From: Planctomycetia bacterium
Lineage (GTDB): Bacteria > Planctomycetota > Planctomycetia > Pirellulales > JACPPG01
NCBI GenBank assembly: GCA_016191115.1
Contig: JACPPG010000011.1
Location: forward strand, 54,825 to 118,824
DNA: 64,000 bases
Direction: 5' to 3'
The notes beneath the pieces are model-generated. The model made no database searches. It worked only from the letters and a program-made list of their open reading frames with translations, and had not been told where the DNA came from. The position numbers were made by a program, and so were the translations under genes. The number at the start of each line of letters is the position of its first letter. The first letter of the stretch is position 1. Of this stretch, positions 44,936-54,897 are shown piece after piece.

Positions 44936-45484
44936 TGCCCACCTCGCATCGTCGTGCCCTGCGCGCCGTGCGGCTCCGTGTCTGGCACGTCGCACAGGCG
45001 CTGCGCAGTCAGAAGTGTTGCAAATTCTAATGGAAGGGGCGGCATTTGCAAGAAAAAATCCGCCGCGCGACCTGCCTGTTGGGAATGACCGCGTCGCAGA
45101 CTGGAACGGCCAACGCAACATGGCAACGCGGCGCGAGGAATGTTCCAGAACTTCGCGTGGAGGGTGGCCGGTTTTGCGCTCGAAATTCGGCCGGGTGTCG
45201 GTCTACAATGCCGACGAGGAGCAAACCGAGGCCCGGGAAGCGGCTCAGGGCAGTGCCCCGGTCGCCGGCCGTCCGGTGCCAGTTTCTTCGCTTTGTGCTG
45301 CAAAGGGCAGGCGCAGAAACTCGCGGATTGTTGAACGTCATGTCCGGTACCCATAGGGGGCGCTCAACAACTCGCGCATTGTTGAGCGTGAGCCGCGGTG
45401 ACGAAGGCGCAATAATGACCGGCAGGCGGCGGGCAAGTGCAGCAGGCGGCGGGCAGCCGGCAGTTGGTCGGAAATGACAGAACG

Positions 45485-45567
45485 GCCACAGAGGGCACCG
45501 AGCACACCGAGAATTAGCCAAACAGACAGAACAGTATTTCCTCAGTGCTCTCGGAGACCTCTGTGGC
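45485..45567. repeat. Inverted repeat with GCCACAGAGG ends
   Basis: GCCACAGAGG at 45485-45494 is the exact complement of CCTCTGTGGC at 45558-45567, with extra pairing of CACCGAG and CTCGG inside. Non-coding; resembles the dispersed palindromes found elsewhere in this window. Confidence 0.6.
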
Positions 45568-45579
45568 TTTCCCGTGTCA

Positions 45580-45604
45580 GAAGGCGGGCAGGATGCCCGC
45601 CCCC
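45580..45604. repeat. Short dispersed hairpin, copy 2
   Basis: GAAGGCGGGCAGGATG followed by CCCGCCCC, a perfect small stem-loop. It differs by one base from the copy at 32915-32938 and lies 15 bases before the promoter of the DUF1501 gene. Confidence 0.55.
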
Positions 45605-45618
45605 CTGCCTGCCACCGG

Positions 45619-45647
45619 CTGAAATCGCTAGATCGTCCCGCTACAAT
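45619..45647 (+). promoter_or_regulatory. Promoter of the DUF1501 gene
   Basis: CTGAAA (45619-45624), a 17-base spacer and TACAAT (45642-45647), ending only nine bases before the ATG at 45657. The transcript would be nearly leaderless. Confidence 0.45.
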
Positions 45648-45656
45648 AGACCCGAT

Positions 45657-47138
45657 ATGACTGACATCGCCAAACTTTTCGCCGCCCCTTCGCCGCTCTA
45701 CCCCAGCCGGCGCGAGTTCCTCAAGCGGACCGGCAATGGGTTTGGGCTGGCGGCGCTCGCCTCGCTGCTCGGTAGCGATGGGCTGCTGAAAGCCGAGACG
45801 GCGCAGAGCCCGGCCGATCGGGCGCTCCATCCGCTGGCCCCGCAGCCGGCGCACTTTCCGGCCAAGGCGCAATCGGTCATCTGGCTCTTCATGAACGGCG
45901 GGCCCAGCCACGTCGACACGTGGCAGTACAAACCTGAGCTTGAAAAACGCGACGGCCAGGACTTCGAGGGCTTCGACAAGAACACCGGCTTTTTCGTCGA
46001 GCAGGTCGGCCCGTTGATGAAGTCGCCGTTCAAATTCGCCCGGCACGGACGGTGCGGGGCGTGGGTCTCGGAAATCTTTCCGAAGATGGCCCAGCACGTG
46101 GACGACATGGCCTTCATGTACGGCTGCTTCACCGAGACGAACAATCACTCCCCGGCCCTGTTCCAGGTCAACACCGGCTTCAGCCGCATGGGATTTCCCA
46201 GCGTCGGCGCGTGGGTCACGTATGGGCTGGGTTCGGTCAGCCAGAACCTCCCGGCGTTCGTCGTCATGTACGACACGCTGGGCCGCGGCCTGCCGAAGGG
46301 ATACGCGCAGAACTGGGGCGCCGGGTTCCTGCCGGGCATCTACCAGGGAACGGCGCTGAACGCCCAAGGGGCGCCGATCGACAACCTCGTGCGGGCCGAC
46401 GGCACGAGCGATGCTCAACAGCGCAACCAGTTGGCGCTCGTCAACCGGTTGAATCGCCGCCACCGGGAGCAGAACCCGGCCGAGGCGGAGCTTGCCGCGC
46501 GGATCGAAAGTTTCGAGCTCGCCTATCGCATGCAGATGGCCGCGCCCGAGGCGCTCGACGTCGACGGCGAGCCGGAGTCGATTAAGCGCCTGTACGGCCT
46601 CGATAACCCGAAGTGTACGCACTTCAGCCGGCAATGCCTGATCGCGCGGCGGATGATCGAGCGGGGCGTCCGCTTCGTGCAGATTTATTCGGGCGGGACG
46701 GAGAACGAGAAAAGCTGGGACGGCCACACCAACATTGCCGACAATCACCGCGGGTTCGCCGGCGAGACCGACATCCCGATCGGCGGACTATTGACCGACC
46801 TGAAGCAGCGCGGCCTCTTGGACTCGACGTTGGTGGTGTGGAACGGTGAGTTCGGCCGGCTGCCGATCGTGCAAAAGGGGGGCACCGGCCGCGACCACAA
46901 CCCGCACGCCTTTACCACCTGGATGGCCGGCGCCGGCGTGAAGGGGGGCACGCTGTACGGCGACACCGATGAGTTCGGCCACAAGGCCGTCGCCGGCCGG
47001 GTAAGCATCAACGACCTGCACGCCACGATGCTGCACCTCTTGGGCATCGACCACACGAAGCTCACCTATCACTTCAACGGCCGCAACTTCCGGCTCACCG
47101 ACGTGGCCGGCGAAGCGGTGCAGGCGATCCTGGCGTGA
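45657..47138 (+). CDS. DUF1501 Tat-exported protein
   Basis: This 493-residue protein of the alkaline-phosphatase/sulfatase-like superfamily is very common in planctomycetes. The N-terminus has a twin-arginine signal (SRREFLKRTGNGFGLAALAS). Family motifs follow: IWLFMNGGPSHVDTWQYKPE, GRCGAWVSEIFPKMAQHVDD, QCLIARRMIERGVRFVQIYS, and near the end VVWNGEFGRLP and GRDHNPHAFTTWMAGAGVKG. Length is normal. The adjacent DUF1553/DUF1549 gene usually found before it is missing; only the chimera 2.6 kb upstream remains. The catalytic role of the family is not established. Confidence 0.9.
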   Translation: MTDIAKLFAAPSPLYPSRREFLKRTGNGFGLAALASLLGSDGLLKAETAQSPADRALHPLAPQPAHFPAKAQSVIWLFMNGGPSHVDTWQYKPELEKRDGQDFEGFDKNTGFFVEQVGPLMKSPFKFARHGRCGAWVSEIFPKMAQHVDDMAFMYGCFTETNNHSPALFQVNTGFSRMGFPSVGAWVTYGLGSVSQNLPAFVVMYDTLGRGLPKGYAQNWGAGFLPGIYQGTALNAQGAPIDNLVRADGTSDAQQRNQLALVNRLNRRHREQNPAEAELAARIESFELAYRMQMAAPEALDVDGEPESIKRLYGLDNPKCTHFSRQCLIARRMIERGVRFVQIYSGGTENEKSWDGHTNIADNHRGFAGETDIPIGGLLTDLKQRGLLDSTLVVWNGEFGRLPIVQKGGTGRDHNPHAFTTWMAGAGVKGGTLYGDTDEFGHKAVAGRVSINDLHATMLHLLGIDHTKLTYHFNGRNFRLTDVAGEAVQAILA

Positions 47139-47175
47139 GGCGGGTATAATTGATTGCGCCATGGCGAGGGCTCGC

Positions 47176-48846
47176 TCACGCCTGGAACTGAAACCCAAAA
47201 AGCGCCGCGTCGCGGAGCGTAAAACACGCACGGACCGGCCGACCGGCAAGGGCCGCCACCGACTCCCCGCCGCTCCAACGCACATGTAGCGCCACGCCGT
47301 CGCCGCGCACCGACTGACAGTCGGCCGCCGTGAAGCCCGCTAGCGGTTTGCCGCCTGCGTCCTGCAACTCGGCGCGCACCCAGCCGTTCGGCGCCCGTGC
47401 GTTGACAGTCAACGTCTGGCCGTCGAATCGCAGCGGCCGCGTGACCAGCCGCCCCTCGCGCCCCCGCGCGTCGAAGCTCACGTAGCCGTGCAAGCGCAGC
47501 GTGGCGCGGGCCGTGCGCGGCGTCCGCAGATAACCCGGCTCGAACATCGATCCGTCGCGATTGAAGACCAGGTGGTCGCCGTCCCAGGCCGAGTAGTACA
47601 GCCATAGCTCGTCGCCGACGCGGACCGGGCATTGACTGAAGGCCAGCCGGTCGTACCCATGCGGCTCGTCGCTATGCGGCAGCCAGACTTGCTTGCCCGC
47701 CACGGGGCGCCACGATTTGCCCGCGTCCCGGCTGACAAACAACCGCACCTCGGTCGTGCCTTTGCGCCACACGCCGTCGAAATTGGCGCCGGGCATCTGG
47801 TACTCAGGCTTCGTGCGGTCGCCGTGGAAGATCACCACCTGGCCCAGCCAGGCGCCCGACTGCGGTCCGCCCACGCGGTAGGCCGTCATGTCCATGTACT
47901 CGACCCAATCGTCGGGCGCCTTCGATTCGTCGGCCGCGACCGGAAGAGCCAGTTCCGGCCCGGTCCAGTCGACGAGGTTGGGCGACTGGCAACGGGCGAC
48001 GTCGCGGCCGCCCCGTTTTTTCCAACTGCCGATCGTGTCCTGGCCGACCGCGAACCACACGTCCGCCGCCTGGTCAAACCCGGCGATCGAGCCGCGCGGC
48101 GGGAGCCGGCCGCCGTCGATCGGCGTCAGCTTGGCGAGCCAGTCGCGGTCGCCCGCCACGTCGGGCCATGCGGCGGCGAAGTAGACCTGCGACTCGACCG
48201 GTTTGGCAAAGGGGTGCGTATCGTCCTTGCGCATCCGCCGCACCAGGAACCGCTTGCCAGGCTCGTGCAGGTTGCCGTGCGCCGCCAGGTCGTAGACATA
48301 GTCAAGCGGGAAGCCGAGGTTGTTGTCCTTCGACATGCCGGTCGGGACGAGAAAGGGAAACTCGTCCGTGCGGCGAAAGCCGGCCGGACCCTCGACGAGG
48401 CCCAGGTTCGGCTTCGTCCAGCGGATGCCGTCGTCGCTCGTGGCGTAGCCGACGCTTTCGCGGAACCAGTGCGCCTTGTCCTCGCCGATCGTCGGTTGCA
48501 CGCGCACGCCCGGGTCCCACCAGGCGTAGCGGTAGGTCATGTGGAACCGGCCGGCCGCGTCGCGGCAGACGACGTTGTCCCGGTACACGCTGCCCAGTTG
48601 CCAGTCGCTGCCGTCGGCCTCCTTGATCAGGCCCTGCTTCACCGGCTGGTGCAGCGTGCGAGCGAGGTCCGAACAGCTTGCCAGGGCCCAATCGTCCAGA
48701 AACGTCTGCGGCTCGCCGCCAATTGGAAGCGCCTCCGGCTCGGTGGCGGCGCTGATGCGGACACCGGCGGCGCCAAGCGCTACGGTGCCTGCCGCTACCG
48801 CGGAGGCCTTCAAAAACTCGCGACGTGTTTTGGGCCAAGCCGACAT
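47176..48846 (-). CDS. Tat-exported glycosidase-like beta-propeller protein
   Basis: This 556-residue protein has a Tat signal (KTRREFLKASAVAAGTVALG). The body resembles five-bladed glycoside hydrolase (GH32/43/sialidase-like) propellers described in planctomycetes: TFLDDWALASCSDLARTLHQ, YRYAWWDPGVRVQPTIGEDK, GYATSDDGIRWTKPNLGLVE, FVSRDAGKSWRPVAGKQVWL. The last two are Asp-box-like (S-x-D-x-G-x-x-W). A C-terminal beta domain starts near residue 450. It probably binds or cuts a polysaccharide outside the cell; the enzyme class is uncertain. It is convergent with the DUF1501 gene and downstream of a dienelactone hydrolase on the same strand. Confidence 0.75.
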   Translation of the reverse strand: MSAWPKTRREFLKASAVAAGTVALGAAGVRISAATEPEALPIGGEPQTFLDDWALASCSDLARTLHQPVKQGLIKEADGSDWQLGSVYRDNVVCRDAAGRFHMTYRYAWWDPGVRVQPTIGEDKAHWFRESVGYATSDDGIRWTKPNLGLVEGPAGFRRTDEFPFLVPTGMSKDNNLGFPLDYVYDLAAHGNLHEPGKRFLVRRMRKDDTHPFAKPVESQVYFAAAWPDVAGDRDWLAKLTPIDGGRLPPRGSIAGFDQAADVWFAVGQDTIGSWKKRGGRDVARCQSPNLVDWTGPELALPVAADESKAPDDWVEYMDMTAYRVGGPQSGAWLGQVVIFHGDRTKPEYQMPGANFDGVWRKGTTEVRLFVSRDAGKSWRPVAGKQVWLPHSDEPHGYDRLAFSQCPVRVGDELWLYYSAWDGDHLVFNRDGSMFEPGYLRTPRTARATLRLHGYVSFDARGREGRLVTRPLRFDGQTLTVNARAPNGWVRAELQDAGGKPLAGFTAADCQSVRGDGVALHVRWSGGESVAALAGRPVRACFTLRDAALFGFQFQA

Positions 48847-48904
48847 GGGAATACTGCATTCGCCAGCGGAGAGGCGGGTATTGTTAGAGGTCCAGACGGT
48901 CCGT

Positions 48905-49777
<873 letters not shown>

Positions 49778-49962
49778 CGTTGAACTCCCGAGCGCAAGTA
49801 GGGTGCTCGATGAGCACCATGAAAGCCGTAGACGTCTAGCCGCCGCGGCCACGCGGCGCAGCGGAATAATTGGGCAGTCTAGTGCGCGCAACGAGCGCGC
49901 CCACGTGAGCCGCCATTGACCGTTGAATTGAGGGGCGCCGCGGGGACATGTCAAGGGTCGGC

Positions 49963-51102
49963 TCACGGCAGCTTGTACTTCCCGATCCGGTCGTTGCGCA
50001 GGCTGCCGAGATACAAATACCCGTTGCGCTCCTGGGCCGAGGTGATCTCGCGCAGGTGCTTGCCGGTCGGGTCCTGAAAGCTGTCCACGATGTTGCCCTG
50101 CTCGTCGAGCTTGACGACAAAGGCGTACGGCTGCGGCTGGGGCCACAAGAAACCAGGCAGCTTGGCCAGCGTTCGCTTCAGCATCGGGCGGGGCGCAAGC
50201 CAGTCACCCGTTTCGTTGCGGACCGTAAACAGCGCGAGCCAGAACGTCCCCTGCCGGTTCGACGAGATGTTGTCCGGGTAACCCGGCAGATTGTCGACGA
50301 ACGTGTCCGAAGTGCCGGCTTTTTCGCCGGTGAGCCAGTAGCGCGTGATGCGGAACCGGTACGTCTCGTTCACCAGCACGAAGTCCTCGTTCTGCGACAG
50401 GGCAATGCCGTTGGCAAAGTACAGCTCGGGCAAAAGAACCTTCGTCTCCAGCGTTCGCGGGTCGTAACGCAAGAGCCGCCCGTGCGGCCGCGCCTCCAGC
50501 ATGTCGTACAGGTACTCGCCGGGGCCAAAGCGGCTGCTGGCGTCGGAGAAGTAAATCGTGCCGTCGCGGGCGATGTCGAGATCGTCGGGAAAGCCCAGGT
50601 CCACGCCGTCGGCCTTGGTCACAAGCGTGGTGATCGCGCCGGCCGGATCGATCGACAAGAGACCTTTGAAGCCGTCGGCCACGATCAGGTTGCCGTCGGG
50701 CGCAAAGGCGATGCCAATGGGCCGCCCGCCGGTGGTGGCAAACGTGGTCGCCGTGCCTTCAAGATCGACGCGGACGATGCGCCCGTCGGCGGTGCCCGTG
50801 AAGATGTTGCCTTGGGCATCGACTTCGACGTCCTCCGGCCCGTCGACCGCGCCGGCGGCAATGATCTCGGCCGATTGCAGACGATCGTTGGGCGCAAGCG
50901 CCCCGGCCAGCGGCGGCGCAGGCGGCGGCTGATAAGCGACCGGGTCGATCGGCGACGGCCACAGGAAAAGATAGGCCAGAACGATGAGCACGATCGTCGC
51001 CAGCGCGTAGCCAAGTTGCTTGAGCCGGCTGGCCTTCGGGTCGTCCGGCGCCTCTGTGGCGTCCGGCCGGTTGGAGGCCTCGTCCGCCTGAGTGTCGCTC
51101 AT
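49963..51102 (-). CDS. Membrane-anchored strictosidine synthase / SMP-30-like propeller
   Basis: This 379-residue protein has an N-terminal cytoplasmic tail, one membrane helix (residues 31-48, [17 protein letters not shown]) and a six-bladed propeller. Family motifs are [40 protein letters not shown], and [20 protein letters not shown] with [13 protein letters not shown], matching the strictosidine-synthase/APMAP group of lactonase-like hydrolases. True strictosidine synthase activity is not expected. Its ATG overlaps the stop of the upstream methyltransferase by four bases, indicating a shared transcript. Confidence 0.82.
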   Translation of the reverse strand: MSDTQADEASNRPDATEAPDDPKASRLKQLGYALATIVLIVLAYLFLWPSPIDPVAYQPPPAPPLAGALAPNDRLQSAEIIAAGAVDGPEDVEVDAQGNIFTGTADGRIVRVDLEGTATTFATTGGRPIGIAFAPDGNLIVADGFKGLLSIDPAGAITTLVTKADGVDLGFPDDLDIARDGTIYFSDASSRFGPGEYLYDMLEARPHGRLLRYDPRTLETKVLLPELYFANGIALSQNEDFVLVNETYRFRITRYWLTGEKAGTSDTFVDNLPGYPDNISSNRQGTFWLALFTVRNETGDWLAPRPMLKRTLAKLPGFLWPQPQPYAFVVKLDEQGNIVDSFQDPTGKHLREITSAQERNGYLYLGSLRNDRIGKYKLP

Positions 51103-51926
51103 GGCTTCTCCTCAATCGCGCTATGGGGGCTCGCGGCCACGATCGCGAAGACGCGATGCGGGACCGCAATCGGGTCGCGCGGAAACCGCTCGGCCAGGAT
51201 CCGCGCAAGTTCGCCGTCGAAACGCGCCACTTCGTCTTCCGACAAGGTCGCCGCCACGCCGGCGCTGGCGCGGATGCGTCCGCGCCACGCTTCGTGACTA
51301 TACGGCACGGCCTGGTCGAAAGAAAACGTCCGCGGGTCCTCGAAGCCCACTTCCGCCAGTCCCGGCAGCCATTCGGGATGGCGCCCGTTGCGCCCGCCGA
51401 AGTGCCACTCGGGGTTGAATCGCTCGATAAGCTGCTCGGTCGCCTCCACGACATTGCCTGCCAGCGGCAACCAGTCGAAGTGCGCGATGACCAGTCGCCC
51501 GCCGGGCACCAGCACGCGCCGGACCTCGGATGCCGCCCGGGCGCGATCAAACCAATGCCAGCACTGTCCCGCGGTGACAACGTCGAGGCTGGCGTTGGCG
51601 AACGGCAGGAACTCGGCTCGTCCGACGACATAATCCACCGCGACGCTGGCCGCCACATCAAGCCGGCGCGCTTGATGCAATAGCGGCGCCGCCAGGTCGA
51701 GCGCCGTCACGCGGCAATCCTGTCGCGCGAGCCCCCGGCCCAGCGAGCCGGTGCCAGTCCCCAGGTCGAGGGCACGCTGTCCCGCGTGGCCGACCCCCAG
51801 GGAGCGCAAACGAGCAAAGAGCTCGTCGGGAAAGCCGGCCCGAAAGCGGCCGTAGTCTTCGGCCGTTCGGCCGAAGTCGACACGGCGATCGAACTGGGCA
51901 CTCCTTTCTCGCGCCGGCCGGCTCAC
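51099..51926 (-). CDS. Class I SAM-dependent methyltransferase
   Basis: This 275-residue methyltransferase of the type-11 group has motif I ALDLGTGTGSLGRGLA, the acidic loop TALDLAAPLLHQA, and motif post-I FLPFANASLDVVTAGQCWHW, with the HWF segment common in UbiE-like enzymes of this subgroup. It has no signal peptide, so it is cytosolic. The GTG at 51926 has GGGAGGGA eight bases upstream and is preferred over a longer ATG form that would overlap the cupin gene. It is translationally coupled to the propeller gene after it. The acceptor molecule is unknown. Confidence 0.82.
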   Translation of the reverse strand: MSRPARERSAQFDRRVDFGRTAEDYGRFRAGFPDELFARLRSLGVGHAGQRALDLGTGTGSLGRGLARQDCRVTALDLAAPLLHQARRLDVAASVAVDYVVGRAEFLPFANASLDVVTAGQCWHWFDRARAASEVRRVLVPGGRLVIAHFDWLPLAGNVVEATEQLIERFNPEWHFGGRNGRHPEWLPGLAEVGFEDPRTFSFDQAVPYSHEAWRGRIRASAGVAATLSEDEVARFDGELARILAERFPRDPIAVPHRVFAIVAASPHSAIEEKP

Positions 51927-51957
51927 CGCTCGTTCCCTCCCGTTGCTCGCGGCCCGT

Positions 51958-52320
51958 CTACGCGTCGCGGTGCACCGCGTCGGGCGAGAAGGCCGGCACA
52001 CAGATTGAGACGTACCCGGCCCCGTCGGCCTCGGGCGTGCTGTACTCGATCCACTCGCCGCGCGGCGCGATGATGGCCTGGCCGGCCCGCGCGTCGATCG
52101 TGCCGGCGCGGGTGCGCGCCCGCAGCGTGCCGCGGAGCACCAGGTTGAACTCGTCGAATTCCGGAGTCTGGCCGGGCTCGATCCAGCCCCCCGGACTGTT
52201 CATCCGGGCGACGCTGGCTTCGGTAGTCTTAGAATTGACGCGGCCGATGAACTCCTCGATCACCTTGGGCTTGTTGCCCGCGGCCTGAATAATGCTGGGT
52301 TGCGCGACAAGGATTGCCAC
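51958..52320 (-). CDS. Small cupin-domain protein
   Basis: This 120-residue single-cupin protein has EFNLVLRGTLRARTRAGTID (cupin motif 1 region, with fewer histidines than usual) and AGQAIIAPRGEWIEYSTPEA (motif 2). Metal ligands are only partly conserved, so catalysis is uncertain and ligand binding is possible. The GTG at 52320 follows AAAGGACCC. The gene lies between the quinone oxidoreductase and the methyltransferase, all on one strand with short gaps (31 and 53 bases), so a five-gene unit from 53351 to 49963 is likely. Confidence 0.72.
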   Translation of the reverse strand: MAILVAQPSIIQAAGNKPKVIEEFIGRVNSKTTEASVARMNSPGGWIEPGQTPEFDEFNLVLRGTLRARTRAGTIDARAGQAIIAPRGEWIEYSTPEADGAGYVSICVPAFSPDAVHRDA

Positions 52321-52373
52321 GGTACGGGTCCTTTCTCTCGATAACAGGGATACGGGCGCGCGAACTTGTCGCG

Positions 52374-53351
52374 CTACCAGTGCAACACGATTTTGCCGAT
52401 CGCGCGGCGGCTGGTGAGAAGGTTCATGGCGTCGGCGACGCGATCGAAGGGATACCGCGCGGCGATCACCGGGCGCAGAACACCCGTTTTGAACAGTTCC
52501 ATCAATTCCCGCCAACCCTGCTCGATCTTGGCCGGATTCATCTGCCGGTAGAATCCCCAGTGCAGGCCGACGACGCTGTAGTTCTTCACCAGGATATGAT
52601 TGCCGCGGAAGGTGGGGAACTGGCCGCTGGTGAAGCCGATGATCACCAGGCGTCCCTCGAAGGCGATGCACTTCGTGCTTTGTTCGGCCAGGTCGCCGCC
52701 GACGGGATCGTAGATCACGTCGGCCCCGCGGCCCCCGGTGGCCTGCTTGACGCCTTCGACAAAGTCCTCCGTCTGATAGTTGAGCACCAGGTCGGCGCCG
52801 CTTGCGAGCACTGCGGCCCGCTTGTCGTCGCTGCCGACGGTGCCGATGATTTTTCCGGCGCCAAGCGCTTTGGCAATCTGCACGGCGGCCAGCCCGACGC
52901 CGCCGGCGGCCGAGTGGACCAGCACCGTTTCGCCCTTGGCAAGCTGACCGCGATAGACGAGCCCGAAGTACGACGTCTGGTACACCAAGGGAAACGCCGC
53001 GGCCTGCTCGTCGTCGAGGCCCGGCGGCACCGGCCGCACCGAGTGAAGCGGCGCGACCGCGTACTCCGCGAACCCGCCCAGATCGCATTGGGCGACGACG
53101 CGCGCACCCTTCTCGATGTGCTTCACCGCCGACCCGACCTCCTCGACTGTGCCGACCAGCTCGAAACCGGGCGTGAACGGCAGTGGCGGCTTGAACTGGT
53201 ACTGCCCGCCGATGATCAGCACGTCGGGGAAATTCAGGGCCGCCGTGTGCACCCGCACGAGCACGTCGCTGGGTGCTGGCGTGGGTCGCGGGATGTCGGC
53301 CAAGACGAGATCGGACGGCTGGCACCACTTCTGGCAGACAACGGCCTTCAT
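52374..53351 (-). CDS. NADPH:quinone oxidoreductase family protein
   Basis: This 325-residue zinc-free medium-chain reductase uses NADPH to reduce quinones or enoyl-type substrates. It shows the N-terminal GroES-like fold (LVRVHTAALNFPDVLIIGGQ, PFTPGFELVGTVEEVGSAV), the Rossmann motif VHSAAGGVGLAAVQIAKALG, the binding loop NYQTEDFVEGVKQATGGRG and DPVGGDLAEQS. The zinc-binding cysteines of alcohol dehydrogenases are absent, as expected. It heads a same-strand group with cupin, methyltransferase and propeller genes, which may handle small aromatic or lipid compounds (inference). Confidence 0.88.
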   Translation of the reverse strand: MKAVVCQKWCQPSDLVLADIPRPTPAPSDVLVRVHTAALNFPDVLIIGGQYQFKPPLPFTPGFELVGTVEEVGSAVKHIEKGARVVAQCDLGGFAEYAVAPLHSVRPVPPGLDDEQAAAFPLVYQTSYFGLVYRGQLAKGETVLVHSAAGGVGLAAVQIAKALGAGKIIGTVGSDDKRAAVLASGADLVLNYQTEDFVEGVKQATGGRGADVIYDPVGGDLAEQSTKCIAFEGRLVIIGFTSGQFPTFRGNHILVKNYSVVGLHWGFYRQMNPAKIEQGWRELMELFKTGVLRPVIAARYPFDRVADAMNLLTSRRAIGKIVLHW

Positions 53352-53619
53352 TGCTCGGTTTCCTGGGCCTGGTTTCTGGCGTGCCCGCCCCGCGATAAGA
53401 CCGGCCAGTGTACGGGACGGCAGCCGATTTCACAAACCTTTATTGAGTATCAGGTTGCGACACAGCGGTTGGCCGGCGGATCGGCAGTGCACGATGTCGA
53501 TTCCCTTGATCGAGCGAGACGCCGAAAAATACCCCCACCGCGACACCCCAGCGGCCCAGCGGGGTTATCTATACGTGGGATTCTAGCTAAAGTCAGTGGA
53601 TCTATCAGGGGACGATCCG

Positions 53620-54153
53620 ATGCAGTCACGTCCGTCGCGCGGCGGGTTCACCTTAGTCGAGCTACTGGTGGTGATCGCCATCATCGGGGCCCTGATCGCG
53701 CTGTTGCTCCCCGCGGTTCAGGCGGCGCGCGAATCGGCCCGCCGCACCCAGTGCCGCAACAATCTGCACCAGATTGGGCTGGCGATGGACATGTACCTCG
53801 ATTCCATGGGCGTCAGTGGCCGGTACCCTGACTGCGCGAAACAACCCAAGACCCTCAATCCCTCAAATCGTCCGGGCCTCAACGAGGTTCTTGCTCCGTA
53901 CATCGAGGCGAACAAGAACTCGTTCCAGTGCCCGGACGACGTCGAGACGCCCAACCGGACGAGCTATTTCGAGCAGGAAGGGCTGAGCTACGAGTATTAC
54001 GACCAGTACCGCGGTCTGACGCGGCCCCAGGCGATTCGGGATCGCTCCTCGACCGAGCTGTATTTTGCCTACGACTTTGACTACGTTCACGGGCCAAAGG
54101 ACTCAGGGAAGTCGCGGAACTTCATCTATCTCGACGGGCACGTCGACTTTTGA
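53620..54153 (+). CDS. Short DUF1559-type prepilin / pseudopilin
   Basis: This 177-residue protein starts with a type IV prepilin leader: short basic segment, cleavage [20 protein letters not shown] with Glu5 after cleavage, then [17 protein letters not shown] as in planctomycete DUF1559 proteins. The C-terminal end [10 protein letters not shown] is the usual DG-x-V-x-F strand. It is shorter than normal DUF1559 proteins (about 300 residues), so the middle is reduced. It needs prepilin peptidase and a type II/IV assembly system, not in this window. AGGGGACGATCCG precedes the ATG. The next gene follows by 23 bases. Confidence 0.8.
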   Translation: MQSRPSRGGFTLVELLVVIAIIGALIALLLPAVQAARESARRTQCRNNLHQIGLAMDMYLDSMGVSGRYPDCAKQPKTLNPSNRPGLNEVLAPYIEANKNSFQCPDDVETPNRTSYFEQEGLSYEYYDQYRGLTRPQAIRDRSSTELYFAYDFDYVHGPKDSGKSRNFIYLDGHVDF

Positions 54154-54176
54154 CCTCGCAAGCGGAGTGACAAGGC

Positions 54177-54848
54177 ATGAACGCCAGGAAATGGGTAACG
54201 GCCGCGATCATCGTGTTATTGCTTGCCGGTGCAGCCTGGGGCGTTTACGCCCTGCTCCCCGACAAAAACATGGCGCTCGTGCAGGACTTGCGTCAGCAGA
54301 TGTCGAACGAAAACCTCAGTCGCGATGAGCGGGGGGTTTTGTTCGACCAAATGCGCGAGGCGTACAACCAACTCACGCCGGCGCAACAGAACGCGATGCG
54401 TGCCGAGCGCGAGCAGCGCTGGCAGCAGCGCGAGATGGAGGACATGAAGAAGTTCTTCGCCCTTCCGAAGAAGGAGCAGATCGCCGAACTCGACAAGCGG
54501 ATCAAGGAGGATGAGAAGCGCCGCAAGGAGTGGGAGCAGCGGCGTCAGCAGCGGGAACGCGAACGCGCGCAGCAAGGGGGCACGCAGAATCAATTGGCGC
54601 AAGCGGGCGGCACCGGGGGCGGTGGCAGAGGCGGCCAAGGAGGTGGCGGCCCGGGTGGCGGAAACGGTCGCGGCGGCTTTGGCGGAGGTAACAGCCTCGA
54701 GCGCCGCAAGGCGGCGCTCGACAACTCCTCGCCCGAGCAGCGCGCCATGCGGAGCGAGTACCGCAACATGCAGCAGCAACGCCGTCAGCAGCTCGGCCTG
54801 CCGCCCAACAACGGTCGCGGCGGCGGCGGCCCGCCGCGCTGGCGATAG
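54177..54848 (+). CDS. Membrane-anchored coiled-coil and Gly-rich protein
   Basis: This 223-residue protein has an N-terminal helix (AAIIVLLLAGAAWGVYALL), then a long highly charged coiled coil (about residues 50-135, many Glu-Arg-Gln heptads including EDEKRRKEWEQRRQQRERER). A Gly-rich stretch (145-170) and a Gln/Arg-rich C-terminal part ending GGGPPRWR follow. No family is recognised. The charge pattern suggests extended structure or nucleic-acid/polyanion contact on the periplasmic side. It is directly behind the prepilin gene and probably cotranscribed. The sequence is low complexity, so homology searches will be noisy. Confidence 0.6.
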   Translation: MNARKWVTAAIIVLLLAGAAWGVYALLPDKNMALVQDLRQQMSNENLSRDERGVLFDQMREAYNQLTPAQQNAMRAEREQRWQQREMEDMKKFFALPKKEQIAELDKRIKEDEKRRKEWEQRRQQRERERAQQGGTQNQLAQAGGTGGGGRGGQGGGGPGGGNGRGGFGGGNSLERRKAALDNSSPEQRAMRSEYRNMQQQRRQQLGLPPNNGRGGGGPPRWR

Positions 54849-54897
54849 GCCGACTCTCGTCTGCTGCCAAACGATGGCGTTTCGCCCGGCGGGCCTG

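Larger units (their letters stand above)
44936..45618. other. About 680 bp of intergenic repeats
   Basis: Contains an imperfect 20-bp direct repeat (ACTCGCGGATTGTTGAACGT near 45319, ACTCGCGCATTGTTGAGCGT near 45371) whose second copy sits in the hairpin CTCAACAactcgcgcaTTGTTGAG. It also holds the inverted repeat at 45485-45567 and the small hairpin at 45580-45604. No supported ORF. Confidence 0.5.

Noticed and set aside
52314..53831. Long plus-strand open frame opposite the quinone oxidoreductase and cupin genes
   Set aside because: Composition is typical of an antisense shadow in GC-rich DNA, with no motif; the minus-strand genes have clear domains.
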